From: JAAXHB01 sp965221635
GTDB taxonomy: Bacteria; Actinomycetota; Acidimicrobiia; Acidimicrobiales; Aldehydirespiratoraceae
Length of the DNA stretch: 64,000 nucleotides
Assembly (NCBI GenBank): GCA_965221635.1
Contig: OZ244902.1
Coordinates: 434,001 to 498,000 of the forward strand
Reading direction: 5' to 3'
Under the pieces are notes generated by a model. That model did not search any database, was not told the DNA's origin, and saw only the letters and a program-made list of their open reading frames with translations. The position numbers and the translations under genes are program-made. Below, one piece after another: positions 54,330 to 62,575 of this stretch (position 1 is the first letter of the stretch; each line of letters opens with the position of its first letter).

Positions 54330-54997
54330 CACAACCCCCCGTCGGAAGGCGTCTGCTCGGTGAGAGGGGTGGGACGCCGGGCCCGTAAATCGACCAGCCG
54401 CCTCCAGGTGACCGGCGCGCCAACCACGCTGAAGCGCGCAATGTCGGTGACAACGAGACCGTGGCTCCACAACGCCTGAACAACGTCGCGATCTGACCCC
54501 GTCGGCTTTGTGTGATCGGGCACAGGATCTGCCTTCATCAGCAACTCGCCTGCTCGTCGTAATCCGCTGCGGTCGCACCGGCTGAGACGGGTGCCCAGCG
54601 CCCGGCGCCCTCGGGATGCCACACGCCCCGCGCCGGTCACGAAGTCCCGTCCGGGCCGTGTGGGCGGCACGGCCGGTTCCACCATCAGTACCTGACCCTC
54701 TGGTGTCATCAGCTCGGAGATCGCGGTCACGAAGCGGGCCATGTCAGCCACAACAGGAGTGCGAACCACCGAGATCACGGTGTCGTAACGCTCCCCCGCG
54801 GCCGCCTGCTGCTCCAACCAGGATTCGATGCTGAGGTGTTCACCGCTGATCCAGGGAACCTCGAGCACCCGGCCCGTTGCCTTGGCCACAACACCACCGT
54901 GACGCCACTCAAGCGCCGCAGCCAACCGGGTGGGCAGGCCCGGCGGCAGGCCCGGTCGGCTGGTCACGCCCAGAGATCCTCGATCCGCCAACGCCAC
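54329..54997 (-). CDS. Methyltransferase-like protein, degenerate SAM site
   Basis: 222 residues from GTG 54997, 6 nt after a TAACTT -10 box (55009-55004), so probably leaderless. The middle YDTVISVVRTPVVADMARFVTAISELMTPEGQVLMVEP matches the second half of class I methyltransferases. The glycine-rich motif I is not seen; the corresponding part reads GRVLEVPWISGEH. Paired with the S51-like gene. No substrate can be proposed. Confidence 0.6.
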   Translation of the reverse strand: MALADRGSLGVTSRPGLPPGLPTRLAAALEWRHGGVVAKATGRVLEVPWISGEHLSIESWLEQQAAAGERYDTVISVVRTPVVADMARFVTAISELMTPEGQVLMVEPAVPPTRPGRDFVTGAGRVASRGRRALGTRLSRCDRSGLRRAGELLMKADPVPDHTKPTGSDRDVVQALWSHGLVVTDIARFSVVGAPVTWRRLVDLRARRPTPLTEQTPSDGGL

Positions 54998-55176
54998 GGC
55001 GTCAAGTTATCCCGTCAAATCCCACAATCTCAGAACCCTCCCTGCCGTCGGCCGGCCGAATCCGTTGCCCGTCCCCCGAGGTTCTTTACCCCCGCTTACC
55101 CGACCTCGCGATCCTGTGGAGGCCACGGTGACATCACCGAGGCGTCAAGAACCACCAACATCGGAAGGAACATCCA

Positions 55177-55680
55177 ATGATCAACCACAAGTCCCGCCCC
55201 CGGCGGGCAACCACCAGACGCCTGCTCCCCCGCATGGCAGCGATGCTCACCCTTGCAGGCGTTGCCCTCGGGGTGGTGGCGCTAAACCCATCGGTGGCCG
55301 CGGCCCACGACCGCGGCGACCACACCGACCAGACCCGCCTCGGGGGTTCGGAGCGTCATGCCACATTGGCCGGGTTGCTCGGCATGGAAGTTGACGACCT
55401 TCGGGAGGCTCTGAGGTCGGGGCAGACAGCAGCAGAGCTGGCCGAAGCCAACGGCGTGGAACTCCAAACCATCATCGACGCACTTGTGGCCGACATCACC
55501 GACAGGGTCAACACCGCCCTGGCCGACGGAACCATCACCAGCGACAAAGCCGGCGACATTCTCGACAACGTCACCGAAAGAGTCACCCAGCGACTCAACG
55601 GCGAACACAGCCACACCGACGGCCACAAGTCGGGGCGCTCACATCGTGGGGCTCGTGGAGGCCACCGCGGGCTTCGCTAG
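55177..55680 (+). CDS. Small secreted protein with helical repeat motif
   Basis: 167 residues, GGAAGGA 7 nt before the ATG. Basic start, signal helix (MLTLAGVALGVVALNPSVAAA, cleavage likely after AAA), then a helical domain LLGMEVDDLREALRSGQT...ELAEANGVELQTIIDAL, a pattern often seen in small exported actinobacterial proteins, followed by a His/Arg/Gly-rich tail (HSHTDGHKSGRSHRGARG) that might bind metal. Function unknown. Confidence 0.75.
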   Translation: MINHKSRPRRATTRRLLPRMAAMLTLAGVALGVVALNPSVAAAHDRGDHTDQTRLGGSERHATLAGLLGMEVDDLREALRSGQTAAELAEANGVELQTIIDALVADITDRVNTALADGTITSDKAGDILDNVTERVTQRLNGEHSHTDGHKSGRSHRGARGGHRGLR

Positions 55681-55814
55681 GTCGGCGTGACGGCCTGAAC
55701 CGGAGGCGACCACTCCCCCAACGTGCGTCGCCGGCCGGGCCGGCAAACCTCCTCCCGGTGCCGGGGTCCCTGTGGCCCCGGCACTTGCCGTTGTGGGGTC
55801 GTGATGGGTTGGGG

Positions 55815-56186
55815 CTACGCCGAGGCGCGTGGGAAGCGGTGGGCCTTGAGGTCGTCGAGGCTTGCCCATTCCAGGGTGGCGGCGTGGGTGGCTTCCAGCA
55901 CCACTTGTGGGGCCATGCCGGCGTCGAGTGCCTCCGCCCACCGTGGTGCGCACAGGCACCACTGATCTCCCGGTGACAGTCCGTCGAAACCAACCTCGGG
56001 GCGTGGTGTGGACAGGTCGTTGCCCATCGAGGCCGAGAACTCGAGAAACTCGGCGGTCATCACCGCGCACACGGTGTGTACTCCGTAGTCGCCCGAGTTG
56101 GTGTTGCAGCAGCCGTCACGGAACCAGCCGGTGAGCGGGTCGAACGAGCAGGGTTGCAGATCGTCGCCGAGAACGTTCTTGGCCAC
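55815..56186 (-). CDS. DUF2237 family protein
   Basis: 123 residues from GTG 56186, giving the family start (V/M)AKNVLG; GATACT ends 6 nt upstream, so leaderless. Family blocks FDPLTGWFRDGCCNTNSGD, HTVCAVMTAEFLEFS, GNDLSTPRPE and GDQWCLCAPRW are intact, with conserved cysteines in CCN, VCAV and WCLC. Small cytoplasmic protein of unknown role found in bacteria and eukaryotes. Divergent from aat, about 90 bp apart. Confidence 0.85.
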   Translation of the reverse strand: MAKNVLGDDLQPCSFDPLTGWFRDGCCNTNSGDYGVHTVCAVMTAEFLEFSASMGNDLSTPRPEVGFDGLSPGDQWCLCAPRWAEALDAGMAPQVVLEATHAATLEWASLDDLKAHRFPRASA

Positions 56187-56266
56187 GTCGTCAGTATCGC
56201 ACACCCGAACAGCGGCGCCGGACAACCCACACGGCGTTGCGGGACAACCCGCACGAACCACCGATG

Positions 56267-56272
56267 TAGCGT
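56267..56272 (+). promoter_or_regulatory. -10 box of aat
   Basis: TAGCGT ends 6 nt before ATG 56279; leaderless arrangement. Weak GACAAC-type -35 candidates lie 18-20 nt upstream. Confidence 0.42.
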
Positions 56273-56278
56273 TGACCG

Positions 56279-57241
56279 ATGCCTTCGGCGGCTGATCACG
56301 TGAAGCCCACCACCATCCCCCGTGACGATGCCGTGGCTTTGACTGCTTACCGGGGCGCCGACCTCACCCAACGAGAGGCGATCGAGGAGAGCCTGGAGAT
56401 CGTGGAGAGTGTCCTCGAGGTGATGGAGGACGTCGAGCAGGCCGAAGCCCTGGTGCAGATGCTCTCGAAGCTGCTGCGCCCCAGGATCGAACCGTCATCT
56501 GATCCGGGATCGCCGGCGAACGGGCCGAAGGGCGCCGTGGCCGATTCGCCAGGCTCCGAGGATGGCCCGCATCAACACCACCAAGCATGTGTGTGGCAGT
56601 TCCCCGACCCTGCCGAGGCCGAGGAATCCGAGAATCTCCTGGCCGCGGGAGGCGATCTCGAAGTTGCGACCCTGCTTCACGCCTACGAGCGCGGCCTGTA
56701 TCCGATGCCGCTGCAACCCGGCGGGCTGATCGGATGGTGGTCACCCAATCCCCGTGCGATCCTGGAGGTGGGCTCTGTGGTCATGCATCGTTCGCTGCGC
56801 AAGTCGATGCGACGCCACGAGATCCGGGTGGACACCTGCTTCGACGCCGTGATGGAGGCGTGCGCCGACCCGGCACGGCCCCATGGTTGGATCGACATCC
56901 CCATGCGCGAGGCGTATTCGGAGTTGCATCAGGCCGGTCATGCCCACAGCGTGGAGGCTTGGCGCCACGGCGAACTGCAAGGCGGCCTGTACGGGGTGTG
57001 CATGGGTGGACTCTTCGCGGGCGAGTCGATGTTCCACCGGGGTCGGGACGCCTCCAAGGTGGCGTTGGCCGCGCTGGCCGAGGGCCTCAACGACGGTCAT
57101 CCACGCCTGATCGACGCCCAGCAGCAAAGCGATCATCTGCGTTCGATGGGGGTCACCACGATTGCGCGCGGCGACTACCTGCAGCGGCTTCGCCAGGTGC
57201 TCCACTCCCCCAAACCCGAGTTCCTCACCACCCGGCGGTAG
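56279..57241 (+). CDS. aat: Leucyl/phenylalanyl-tRNA--protein transferase
   Basis: 320 residues. Adds Leu or Phe from aminoacyl-tRNA to N-terminal Arg or Lys of proteins, marking them for ClpAP (N-degron pathway). The catalytic domain begins near residue 105: FPDPAEAEESENLLAAGGDL, AYERGLYPMPLQPGGLIGWWSPNPRAIL, HSVEAWRHGELQGGLYGV, GGLFAGESMFHR, LIDAQQQSDHL. The first 100 residues are an extension containing an acidic helix (EESLEIVESVLEVMEDVEQ) not usual for the family. Leaderless start at ATG 56279. Confidence 0.92.
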   Translation: MPSAADHVKPTTIPRDDAVALTAYRGADLTQREAIEESLEIVESVLEVMEDVEQAEALVQMLSKLLRPRIEPSSDPGSPANGPKGAVADSPGSEDGPHQHHQACVWQFPDPAEAEESENLLAAGGDLEVATLLHAYERGLYPMPLQPGGLIGWWSPNPRAILEVGSVVMHRSLRKSMRRHEIRVDTCFDAVMEACADPARPHGWIDIPMREAYSELHQAGHAHSVEAWRHGELQGGLYGVCMGGLFAGESMFHRGRDASKVALAALAEGLNDGHPRLIDAQQQSDHLRSMGVTTIARGDYLQRLRQVLHSPKPEFLTTRR

Positions 57242-57282
57242 GCAGCCGCCCGGAGGTCAACACAGGCCAAGGCAAACCCAGG

Positions 57283-57343
57283 CCCTGCCGGGGATCAGGC
57301 CCTGTTGGATCAGGCCCCGTAGGTCAACCCGGGCCCGGCAGGG
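57283..57343. terminator. Long-loop hairpin between convergent aat and the carboxylase operon
   Basis: CCCTGCCGGG (57283-57292) and CCCGGCAGGG (57334-57343) are complementary across a 41-nt loop containing a duplicated GGATCAGGCCC. It fills the 102-bp convergent gap and might work in both directions; no T-tract is seen. Confidence 0.35.
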
Positions 57344-57583
57344 TCAGGCCCAGCCGCCGTAGCCGGGGCGGTGATGCCATGGCCGCCCCGAGTAGCGCCA
57401 CCGGGTGGGTTGGGCGGGCGCCATGTCCGAGGCGTGGTCCTCGGGCCAGAGCGCCTCGTAGGCGGCCACGATTGCGGCCCGCTCCGCTTCGGTGGCCTCC
57501 GGGGTGATCGCCGCGACCCGCACCGAGGACTGCGCCGCCGCGTCGAGCGAGGTCTCGATCACCGCAGCGGCGCTCAGATTCAC
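57344..57583 (-). CDS. Acyl-CoA carboxylase epsilon subunit-like protein
   Basis: 79 residues. ITPEATEAERAAIVAAYEALWP and the Trp/Arg-rich end RWRYSGRPWHHRPGYG match the small epsilon subunits that accompany actinobacterial carboxyltransferases. It overlaps the beta-subunit gene's stop by 4 nt, supporting assembly of both in one complex. Expected to stabilise alpha-beta interaction. Confidence 0.78.
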   Translation of the reverse strand: MNLSAAAVIETSLDAAAQSSVRVAAITPEATEAERAAIVAAYEALWPEDHASDMAPAQPTRWRYSGRPWHHRPGYGGWA

Positions 57584-59136
57584 AGCGGCACGTTGGCGTG
57601 TTTGCGCTGTGGGATCTCCTCACGTTTGGAGTCCAGCATGCGCAGCCCGGCCACCACCTTGCGCCTGGTTTCGGAGGGTTCGATCACCTCGTCCACGAAA
57701 CCACGCTCAGCCGCGATGTAGGGATTCGCCAGGCGCTGCGTGTAGTCCTCCACCAGTTCCTGGCGACGAGCGGCCGGGTCGTCCGCTTCGGACAGTTCGG
57801 CTCGGTGAATGATCTCCACCGCACCCTGAGGGCCCATCACCGCTATCTCGGCGGTGGGCCAGGCGTAGCACAGGTCCGAGCCCACGCCCTTTGAGTCCAT
57901 CACCACGTACGCCCCGCCGTAGGCCTTGCGGGTGATCACCGAAATGCGTGGCACGGTCGCCTCGCAGTAGGCGTACAGCAGCTTGGCACCGTGGCGGATG
58001 ATGCCGCCGTGTTCCTGATCCACACCTGGCAGGAAGCCGGGCACGTCCACGAAGGTCACCAACGGAACGTTGAAGGCGTCGCAGGTGCGCACGAAACGGG
58101 CGGCCTTCTCCGCGGAGTCGATGTCGAGCACCCCGGCGAGCACCATTGGTTGGTTGCCCACCATCCCCACCGTGCGACCGTCCACCCTCGCGAAACCGCA
58201 CACGATGCTCGTGGCCCAATGGGCGTGATACTCGAAGAAGTCGCCGTCGTCGGCCACTTCGGTGATCACCGCCTTCATGTCATAGGGCACGTTGGGGCTC
58301 TCGGGCAGCAACGTGTCGAGCGACTCACACAGCCGGTGCGGGTCATCGGTGGACTTGTACACGGGTGGCTGTTCGAGGTTGTTCGACGGAAGGAACGACA
58401 GCAGCGTCTTCACGTCGTCGAGGGTGTCGTGTTCGCTGTTGGCCACAAAGGTCGCCACGCCGGACTTGGTGCTGTGGCTGGTGGCGCCGCCCAGATCCTC
58501 CAGCGACACCTCCTCGCCGGTCACGGTCTTCACCACATCGGGGCCGGTGATGAACATGTGCGACTTCTCGCGCACCATGAAAATGAAATCGGTCATCGCC
58601 GGGCTGTACACCGCCCCACCCGCGCACGGGCCCAAAATCACCGAGATCTGCGGAATCACGCCCGACGCGGCCACGTTGCGGAAGAAGATCCCGCCGTAGC
58701 CGTCGAGGGACACGACGCCTTCCTGGATGCGAGCCCCGGCGCCGTCATTGAGGCCGATCATCGGCGCACCGGTGGACAACGCCAGATCCATCACCTTGTG
58801 CAGCTTCTCGGCGAACACCTCGCCCAGCGCCCCGCCCATCACCGTGAAGTCCTGGGCGAACACGAACACCTTGCGCCCGTCGATGGTGCCCCAGCCGGTG
58901 ATCACACCGTCGGTGTAGGGGCGGTCGGCGAGGTTGGCGGTGTGCGCCCGGTGGCGGGCGAGCATGTCGAGTTCGTGGAAGGAGTGGTCGTCGAGCAGGT
59001 AGTCGATGCGCTCCCTTGCGAGGAGCTTCCCCTTTTGGTGCTGGCGGTTCACTGCCCGCTCGGGGCCGGCTTGTTCGGCCTGGGCCTTTCGTTGCCTCAG
59101 GTCTTCGAGTTTTTCCTGCATGGAGGGGCCGGTCAC
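57580..59136 (-). CDS. Acyl-CoA carboxylase carboxyltransferase (beta) subunit
   Basis: 518 residues from GTG 59136, 8 nt after TAGCCT (59150-59145), so leaderless; TTG 59145 is an alternative. Carboxyltransferase domain: KLLARERIDYLLD, DFTVMGGALGE, GAGARIQEGVVSLDGYGG, GPCAGGAVYSPAMTDF, and VDVPGFLPGVDQEHGGIIRHGAKLLYAY. Transfers CO2 from biotin carrier to propionyl- or acetyl-CoA (PccB/AccD5 type). The alpha subunit is not in the window. Confidence 0.92.
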   Translation of the reverse strand: MTGPSMQEKLEDLRQRKAQAEQAGPERAVNRQHQKGKLLARERIDYLLDDHSFHELDMLARHRAHTANLADRPYTDGVITGWGTIDGRKVFVFAQDFTVMGGALGEVFAEKLHKVMDLALSTGAPMIGLNDGAGARIQEGVVSLDGYGGIFFRNVAASGVIPQISVILGPCAGGAVYSPAMTDFIFMVREKSHMFITGPDVVKTVTGEEVSLEDLGGATSHSTKSGVATFVANSEHDTLDDVKTLLSFLPSNNLEQPPVYKSTDDPHRLCESLDTLLPESPNVPYDMKAVITEVADDGDFFEYHAHWATSIVCGFARVDGRTVGMVGNQPMVLAGVLDIDSAEKAARFVRTCDAFNVPLVTFVDVPGFLPGVDQEHGGIIRHGAKLLYAYCEATVPRISVITRKAYGGAYVVMDSKGVGSDLCYAWPTAEIAVMGPQGAVEIIHRAELSEADDPAARRQELVEDYTQRLANPYIAAERGFVDEVIEPSETRRKVVAGLRMLDSKREEIPQRKHANVPL

Positions 59137-59144
59137 GGCCCGCA

Positions 59145-59150
59145 AGGCTA
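59145..59150 (-). promoter_or_regulatory. -10 box of the carboxylase operon
   Basis: TAGCCT on the minus strand, 8 nt before GTG 59136, the same spacing as at nuoA of Nuo-11. Confidence 0.42.
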
Positions 59151-59219
59151 CCCGTAAGGCTTCTCCCGGGCGCTCGTGGACGTGTGCTCGCTGGGCTTTG
59201 GGGGCCCTCGCGAGCGCTC

Positions 59220-59385
59220 GCTCACATCAACGGATCGCGCCACTCACACCCCTGCTCACACCGGCGCAAGGCCAGACCTGGACTCTCACTCACAACGCCG
59301 ACGGCGCGACTTCTACCCTCGCTCACATCGGGACGGCGCGATTTGGACCGTTGCTAACACCGGCGGGCGGGGCCTGACCGTTGGC
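59220..59385. repeat. Degenerate tandem array, five units of about 33 bp
   Basis: Units begin with GCTCACA(T/C)C-like sequence at 59220, 59254, 59288, 59321 and 59353 (spacings 34, 34, 33, 32). Units 3 and 4 also share CGGCGCGA. The array lies in the gap before the ankyrin genes and does not belong to a convincing reading frame. Confidence 0.65.
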
Positions 59386-59451
59386 CGTTTCCGGAACGGC
59401 TTCACTTCGTTGCAGATTGTTCCGCAAGCCGGCCAACGGCCACCCGCCCGC
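59363..59451. other. Long nested imperfect hairpin (structured DNA/RNA element)
   Basis: Three nested stems: GCGGGCGGG (59363-59371) with 59443-59451; CCGTTGGCCG (59378-59387) with 59430-59439; CGGAAC (59392-59397) with 59419-59424. Internal gaps are short and the top loop is 21 nt. It follows directly on the repeat array. Could be a structured RNA, a REP-like or MITE-like element, or a protein-binding dyad; no T-tract follows. Confidence 0.6.
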
Positions 59452-59585
59452 CTACACGCGCACATTGCCACCGATCCGCATCGGGCCACTGGTCGCCAGG
59501 ACGGCCAAACGCTACGTCGGCACGCTTGCCCAGCGCTGAGAGCCCTGTTCGCAGTCGGCCATGTCACCAGCGGTCGACCTTTCCG

Positions 59586-59623
59586 CCCGGGTGGCACAAG
59601 GCTCGTGCCGGTACGCCACCGGG
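59586..59623. other. Second hairpin upstream of the ankyrin genes
   Basis: CCCGGGTGGC (59586-59595) pairs with GCCACCGGG (59615-59623) with one bulged base, and the intervening GGCAC/GTGCC offers an alternative inner pairing. No T-tract. Confidence 0.4.
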
Positions 59624-59898
59624 TGAATCAGCATGGTCACCGGAGGCTGCCGCGTGTTGTGCTGGCCCGCTGGTTTGGGAGGGACTACGGTGGTGGCGAT
59701 GTTGAGGGTCTGGACGTGTCATTTGGTGGCGGGGTTGGTGTTTGTGGCTGAGTGTGTGTTGGTTTCGGCGGTTGGGGCAGATGATGGTTCGGACGATGTG
59801 GATGGTGTTGGGGTGTTGATGGCGAGCATGGTGCGGCCTTAGGCGCAGGATCCGAGCTTGGGCACGGCGATAGGTGGCGATGCGATGGTGAGACTGGA

Positions 59899-60102
59899 GT
59901 GGCCACCGTGGAGGGATCCAGCGTGGGACACAACTGTGTTGGGGCTTTGGTTGTGGGACCCAAGAAGGACCGGTGTGTTCCTAAGCTGAGGAGATTGATT
60001 CGTGAAGGCAGAGATGTGACTCCGTGGGAAGGTACTGCCCGGCTTAGCGAAGCCAAATGCCGAAAGTTGTTCCCTGGTTTGACGGGATGGATTCCCGGCT
60101 GA
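59899..60102 (+). CDS. Possible small ORF before the ankyrin gene
   Basis: 67 codons overlapping the ankyrin gene by 46 nt in another frame. The end RLSEAKCRKLFPGLTG has a faint counterpart upstream of the second ankyrin gene, where the frame is not preserved. No SD. More likely a non-coding homologous region than a real gene; the rest of 59452-60056 shows no other gene. Confidence 0.2.
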   Translation: MATVEGSSVGHNCVGALVVGPKKDRCVPKLRRLIREGRDVTPWEGTARLSEAKCRKLFPGLTGWIPG

Positions 60103-62255
60103 GGGTGGAGCTGAGGAGCGTTTTCATGGGGCGTGCTTGTGATTTTGAATACCGCTTTAGAGTGTACATCAGATTTGGTAAGGTTACTGTCACTGACGCT
60201 GCATATTCAATCGAGGGCCGTGAGTGGGTCGGGTGGGATTGGCGGCCTGATGTGCCGGTGAATTGGGTTGGTTCAGGGCACTTGGGAAGATTGGATCCAG
60301 GCGTGCTGGGCAAAGTGATTTTGGGACATGCGGTGCCCCGATTGGCGTTTTATGGGTTCTCGTGGATTGTGCCTCGTGAATTAAACTCGAAGGCATTGGA
60401 TGTTCCGAATCTTGGGAACTTGTCGCGTACGAGTGCAGATGTGTTCATGACGTCGGATGGGTTGGAAGCGCGGTTCAGTTTCATGCACAACCCTTGCATG
60501 CCACACCAGTCCCACGATTTCTCGATCTTGTTGGATTCTTGCCTTTCGCCGCTTCTGGAGGGTGACCCTGATGGTGCAATTGCCGAGTTGGGTCCATTTC
60601 TTGTGGCTCCATGGGGTGATCCGGAGCTGTTGGGGCATTGTGTGCTGAAGGTGTTCGAGATGGCAGGGCCACCTGTGGGTAAGGGGATGCCCGGGTCGGT
60701 GTTCGAATCGTTGCCTCCCAAAGGCCGCATAGGGATCCACAAGGCGGCGCTGAGCGGTGATCTGGGCCTTTTACCGGCACGTCCGCGACGTGTTGATCCC
60801 CCTGACAAGGAAGGGACCACGCCGTTGATGCTGGCCTCGGGTGCTGGGCACGCGCCAATGGTGAGGCGGTTGCTTGAAATGGGCGCTGATCTGCTTGTGG
60901 AGGACGGGCAGGGAAGAGCGGCGTTGCACCATGCCGCAGGGTCGGGAAGTGTTGGCGTGGTGGGGTTGCTGGTCGGAGCTCGTGCCGACGTGTCTGCGGG
61001 TGACATGGTTGGTGAGACCGCGTTGCATGTGGCTGCATCGCGAGGCGATGTGGACGTGGTTCGATGCCTCGTTGCCGCGGGCGCCGATCTCAACGCGAGT
61101 GATGCGCTGTACGGGTCGACGCCGTTGCATCGCGCTGCGCGCGGGGATCACGCCGGGGTCATCGAGGTGCTGCTGGACGCGGGGGCTGCTGTGGATGCTC
61201 GCAACGAGGCCGGTCGCACACCGTTGCATGTGGCAGCAGGATTCGCCGGCGCCGAGGCCCTCGGGGTGCTGCTGGACGCTGGTGCCGATGTGAAGGCCAC
61301 CGATGATCGGTCGGAGACGGCGTTGCACCGGCCGGTGTTCTTTCAGCACATGCGCATCATCGAAATGTTGCTCGCGCATGGCTTGGATGTGGCTGCGGCT
61401 GATGTTGAGGGCAACACTGCGCTACATGTTGCCGGGTTGATGAACCGCTCCCAAGCCGCAGAAACGTTGCTTGCCGCAGGTGCGGATCCCGAAGCGCTCA
61501 ATATGGAAGGACTGACCGCGTTGGATTTGGCGATCGTCAACTATCACGTTGACACCATCAGTTATGGCCCGGAGCACAACGCGGAGGTGGCAGATGTTCT
61601 GTTGGCCCATGGTGCAACGATCTCAGCGATGCGGATTCCCGTGTCAGACCGGCACCCGTTGTGGCCCCATCTCACCCCACGAAAGCTGCTGCGTCGAGGC
61701 ACCGGTGACATCAACTACTACAGGCTGCCCGACATGCCCAAAGTCATGCGCCAAAGGCTCCCACCTCGAGGCGACGAGAATTATCCTGCTGTGTGTTACA
61801 CCATCGGCGTGCCCACCCTGCTGCACGACGCCGTAGCCAAGAACCTGCGCAGAGTGGTGGAGGCTCTACTCGACAGCGGCGCATCACCAATGACTGCTTT
61901 GCGCGATTCGCGAGATGGCACTCCGCTGCACGTGGCGGTACGCACCGGCAACGTCGACATGGCCAAACTACTGTTGGACCGAGGCGCGGACGTCAACATG
62001 ACCATTGCCAACACCTCTGAACCACAAGACGACGACCACCACATGAGCCTGACTCCGCTGCTTATGGCGGCACAGGACAATAATCTCGAAATGGCGACGC
62101 TCCTGTTGAACCACGGAGCCAACGTCAACTGCCACACTGCGCGCCTCGACCATTCGCCATGGACACCAACGGAGTACGCCGAGCCCGGAACCGAACTGCA
62201 CGATCTGTTGAGATCCAAAGGCGGCAAAACAGCCGAAGAACTCAACCTCAAATAA
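60057..62255 (+). CDS. Ankyrin-repeat protein with unrecognised N-terminal domain (copy 1)
   Basis: 732 residues; start uncertain (60057, 60087 or ATG 60126, where similarity to copy 2 begins with (M)xRAC). Residues about 24-235 form a domain I do not recognise, conserved in copy 2: RFGKVTVTD, GREWVGWDWRPDVPV, LDPGVLGK, PFLVAPWGD, LGHCVLKVFE and GPPVGKGMPGSVFE. Then eight ankyrin repeats (TPLMLASGAGHAPMVRRLLE onward), a spacer of about 60 residues, and three more repeats to the end. No signal peptide or membrane helix. The 5' third is visibly AT-richer than neighbouring genes, which may mean transfer. Role unknown. Confidence 0.85.
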   Translation: MPKVVPWFDGMDSRLRVELRSVFMGRACDFEYRFRVYIRFGKVTVTDAAYSIEGREWVGWDWRPDVPVNWVGSGHLGRLDPGVLGKVILGHAVPRLAFYGFSWIVPRELNSKALDVPNLGNLSRTSADVFMTSDGLEARFSFMHNPCMPHQSHDFSILLDSCLSPLLEGDPDGAIAELGPFLVAPWGDPELLGHCVLKVFEMAGPPVGKGMPGSVFESLPPKGRIGIHKAALSGDLGLLPARPRRVDPPDKEGTTPLMLASGAGHAPMVRRLLEMGADLLVEDGQGRAALHHAAGSGSVGVVGLLVGARADVSAGDMVGETALHVAASRGDVDVVRCLVAAGADLNASDALYGSTPLHRAARGDHAGVIEVLLDAGAAVDARNEAGRTPLHVAAGFAGAEALGVLLDAGADVKATDDRSETALHRPVFFQHMRIIEMLLAHGLDVAAADVEGNTALHVAGLMNRSQAAETLLAAGADPEALNMEGLTALDLAIVNYHVDTISYGPEHNAEVADVLLAHGATISAMRIPVSDRHPLWPHLTPRKLLRRGTGDINYYRLPDMPKVMRQRLPPRGDENYPAVCYTIGVPTLLHDAVAKNLRRVVEALLDSGASPMTALRDSRDGTPLHVAVRTGNVDMAKLLLDRGADVNMTIANTSEPQDDDHHMSLTPLLMAAQDNNLEMATLLLNHGANVNCHTARLDHSPWTPTEYAEPGTELHDLLRSKGGKTAEELNLK

Positions 62256-62575
62256 GTCCACCGCTTTCCTTAGAGATCGAAGTGACTCCTCTTCGGTCTG
62301 TGCGACCACCGACAGCGCTTCCCCGGCCATCACAACTTGGCACAATCCAGCTAATGATTACCCGACACAATTGGGGATAGAGTCAAAACCCACGGAAACC
62401 CGAGAAGCAGAGAATCGGGAGATGACATGCCCTCAGCACATGCGACCAACGGCGGATGAACCAAATGCCAGAAAATGTTCGCCGCGATGACGTGTAGCCA
62501 TGTCTGGTCATGCGAAATCTATGGGGAAGCTGCGGCGGCGCGGGCGGTGAGCATGAGAATTCTGGGGTGACTCAG
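62256..62575. other. Gap between the tandem ankyrin genes, with an interrupted upstream start
   Basis: 320 bp. ATG 62465 is in frame with the second ankyrin gene and resembles the copy 1 start (MPENV against MPKVV), but a TAG at 62495-62497 interrupts it after ten codons. ATG 62510 follows in frame. The surrounding sequence is a weak match to the region upstream of copy 1, so the duplicated block probably included upstream DNA. Confidence 0.5.

Noticed and set aside
59220..59385. CRISPR-like array
   Set aside because: Units are degenerate and contiguous without unique spacers, and no cas genes are nearby.
59176..59751. Open frame over the repeat array and hairpin
   Set aside because: Composition is Arg/His-rich, no SD, and unit lengths of 32-34 bp would shift the frame, so the array is not a protein repeat.
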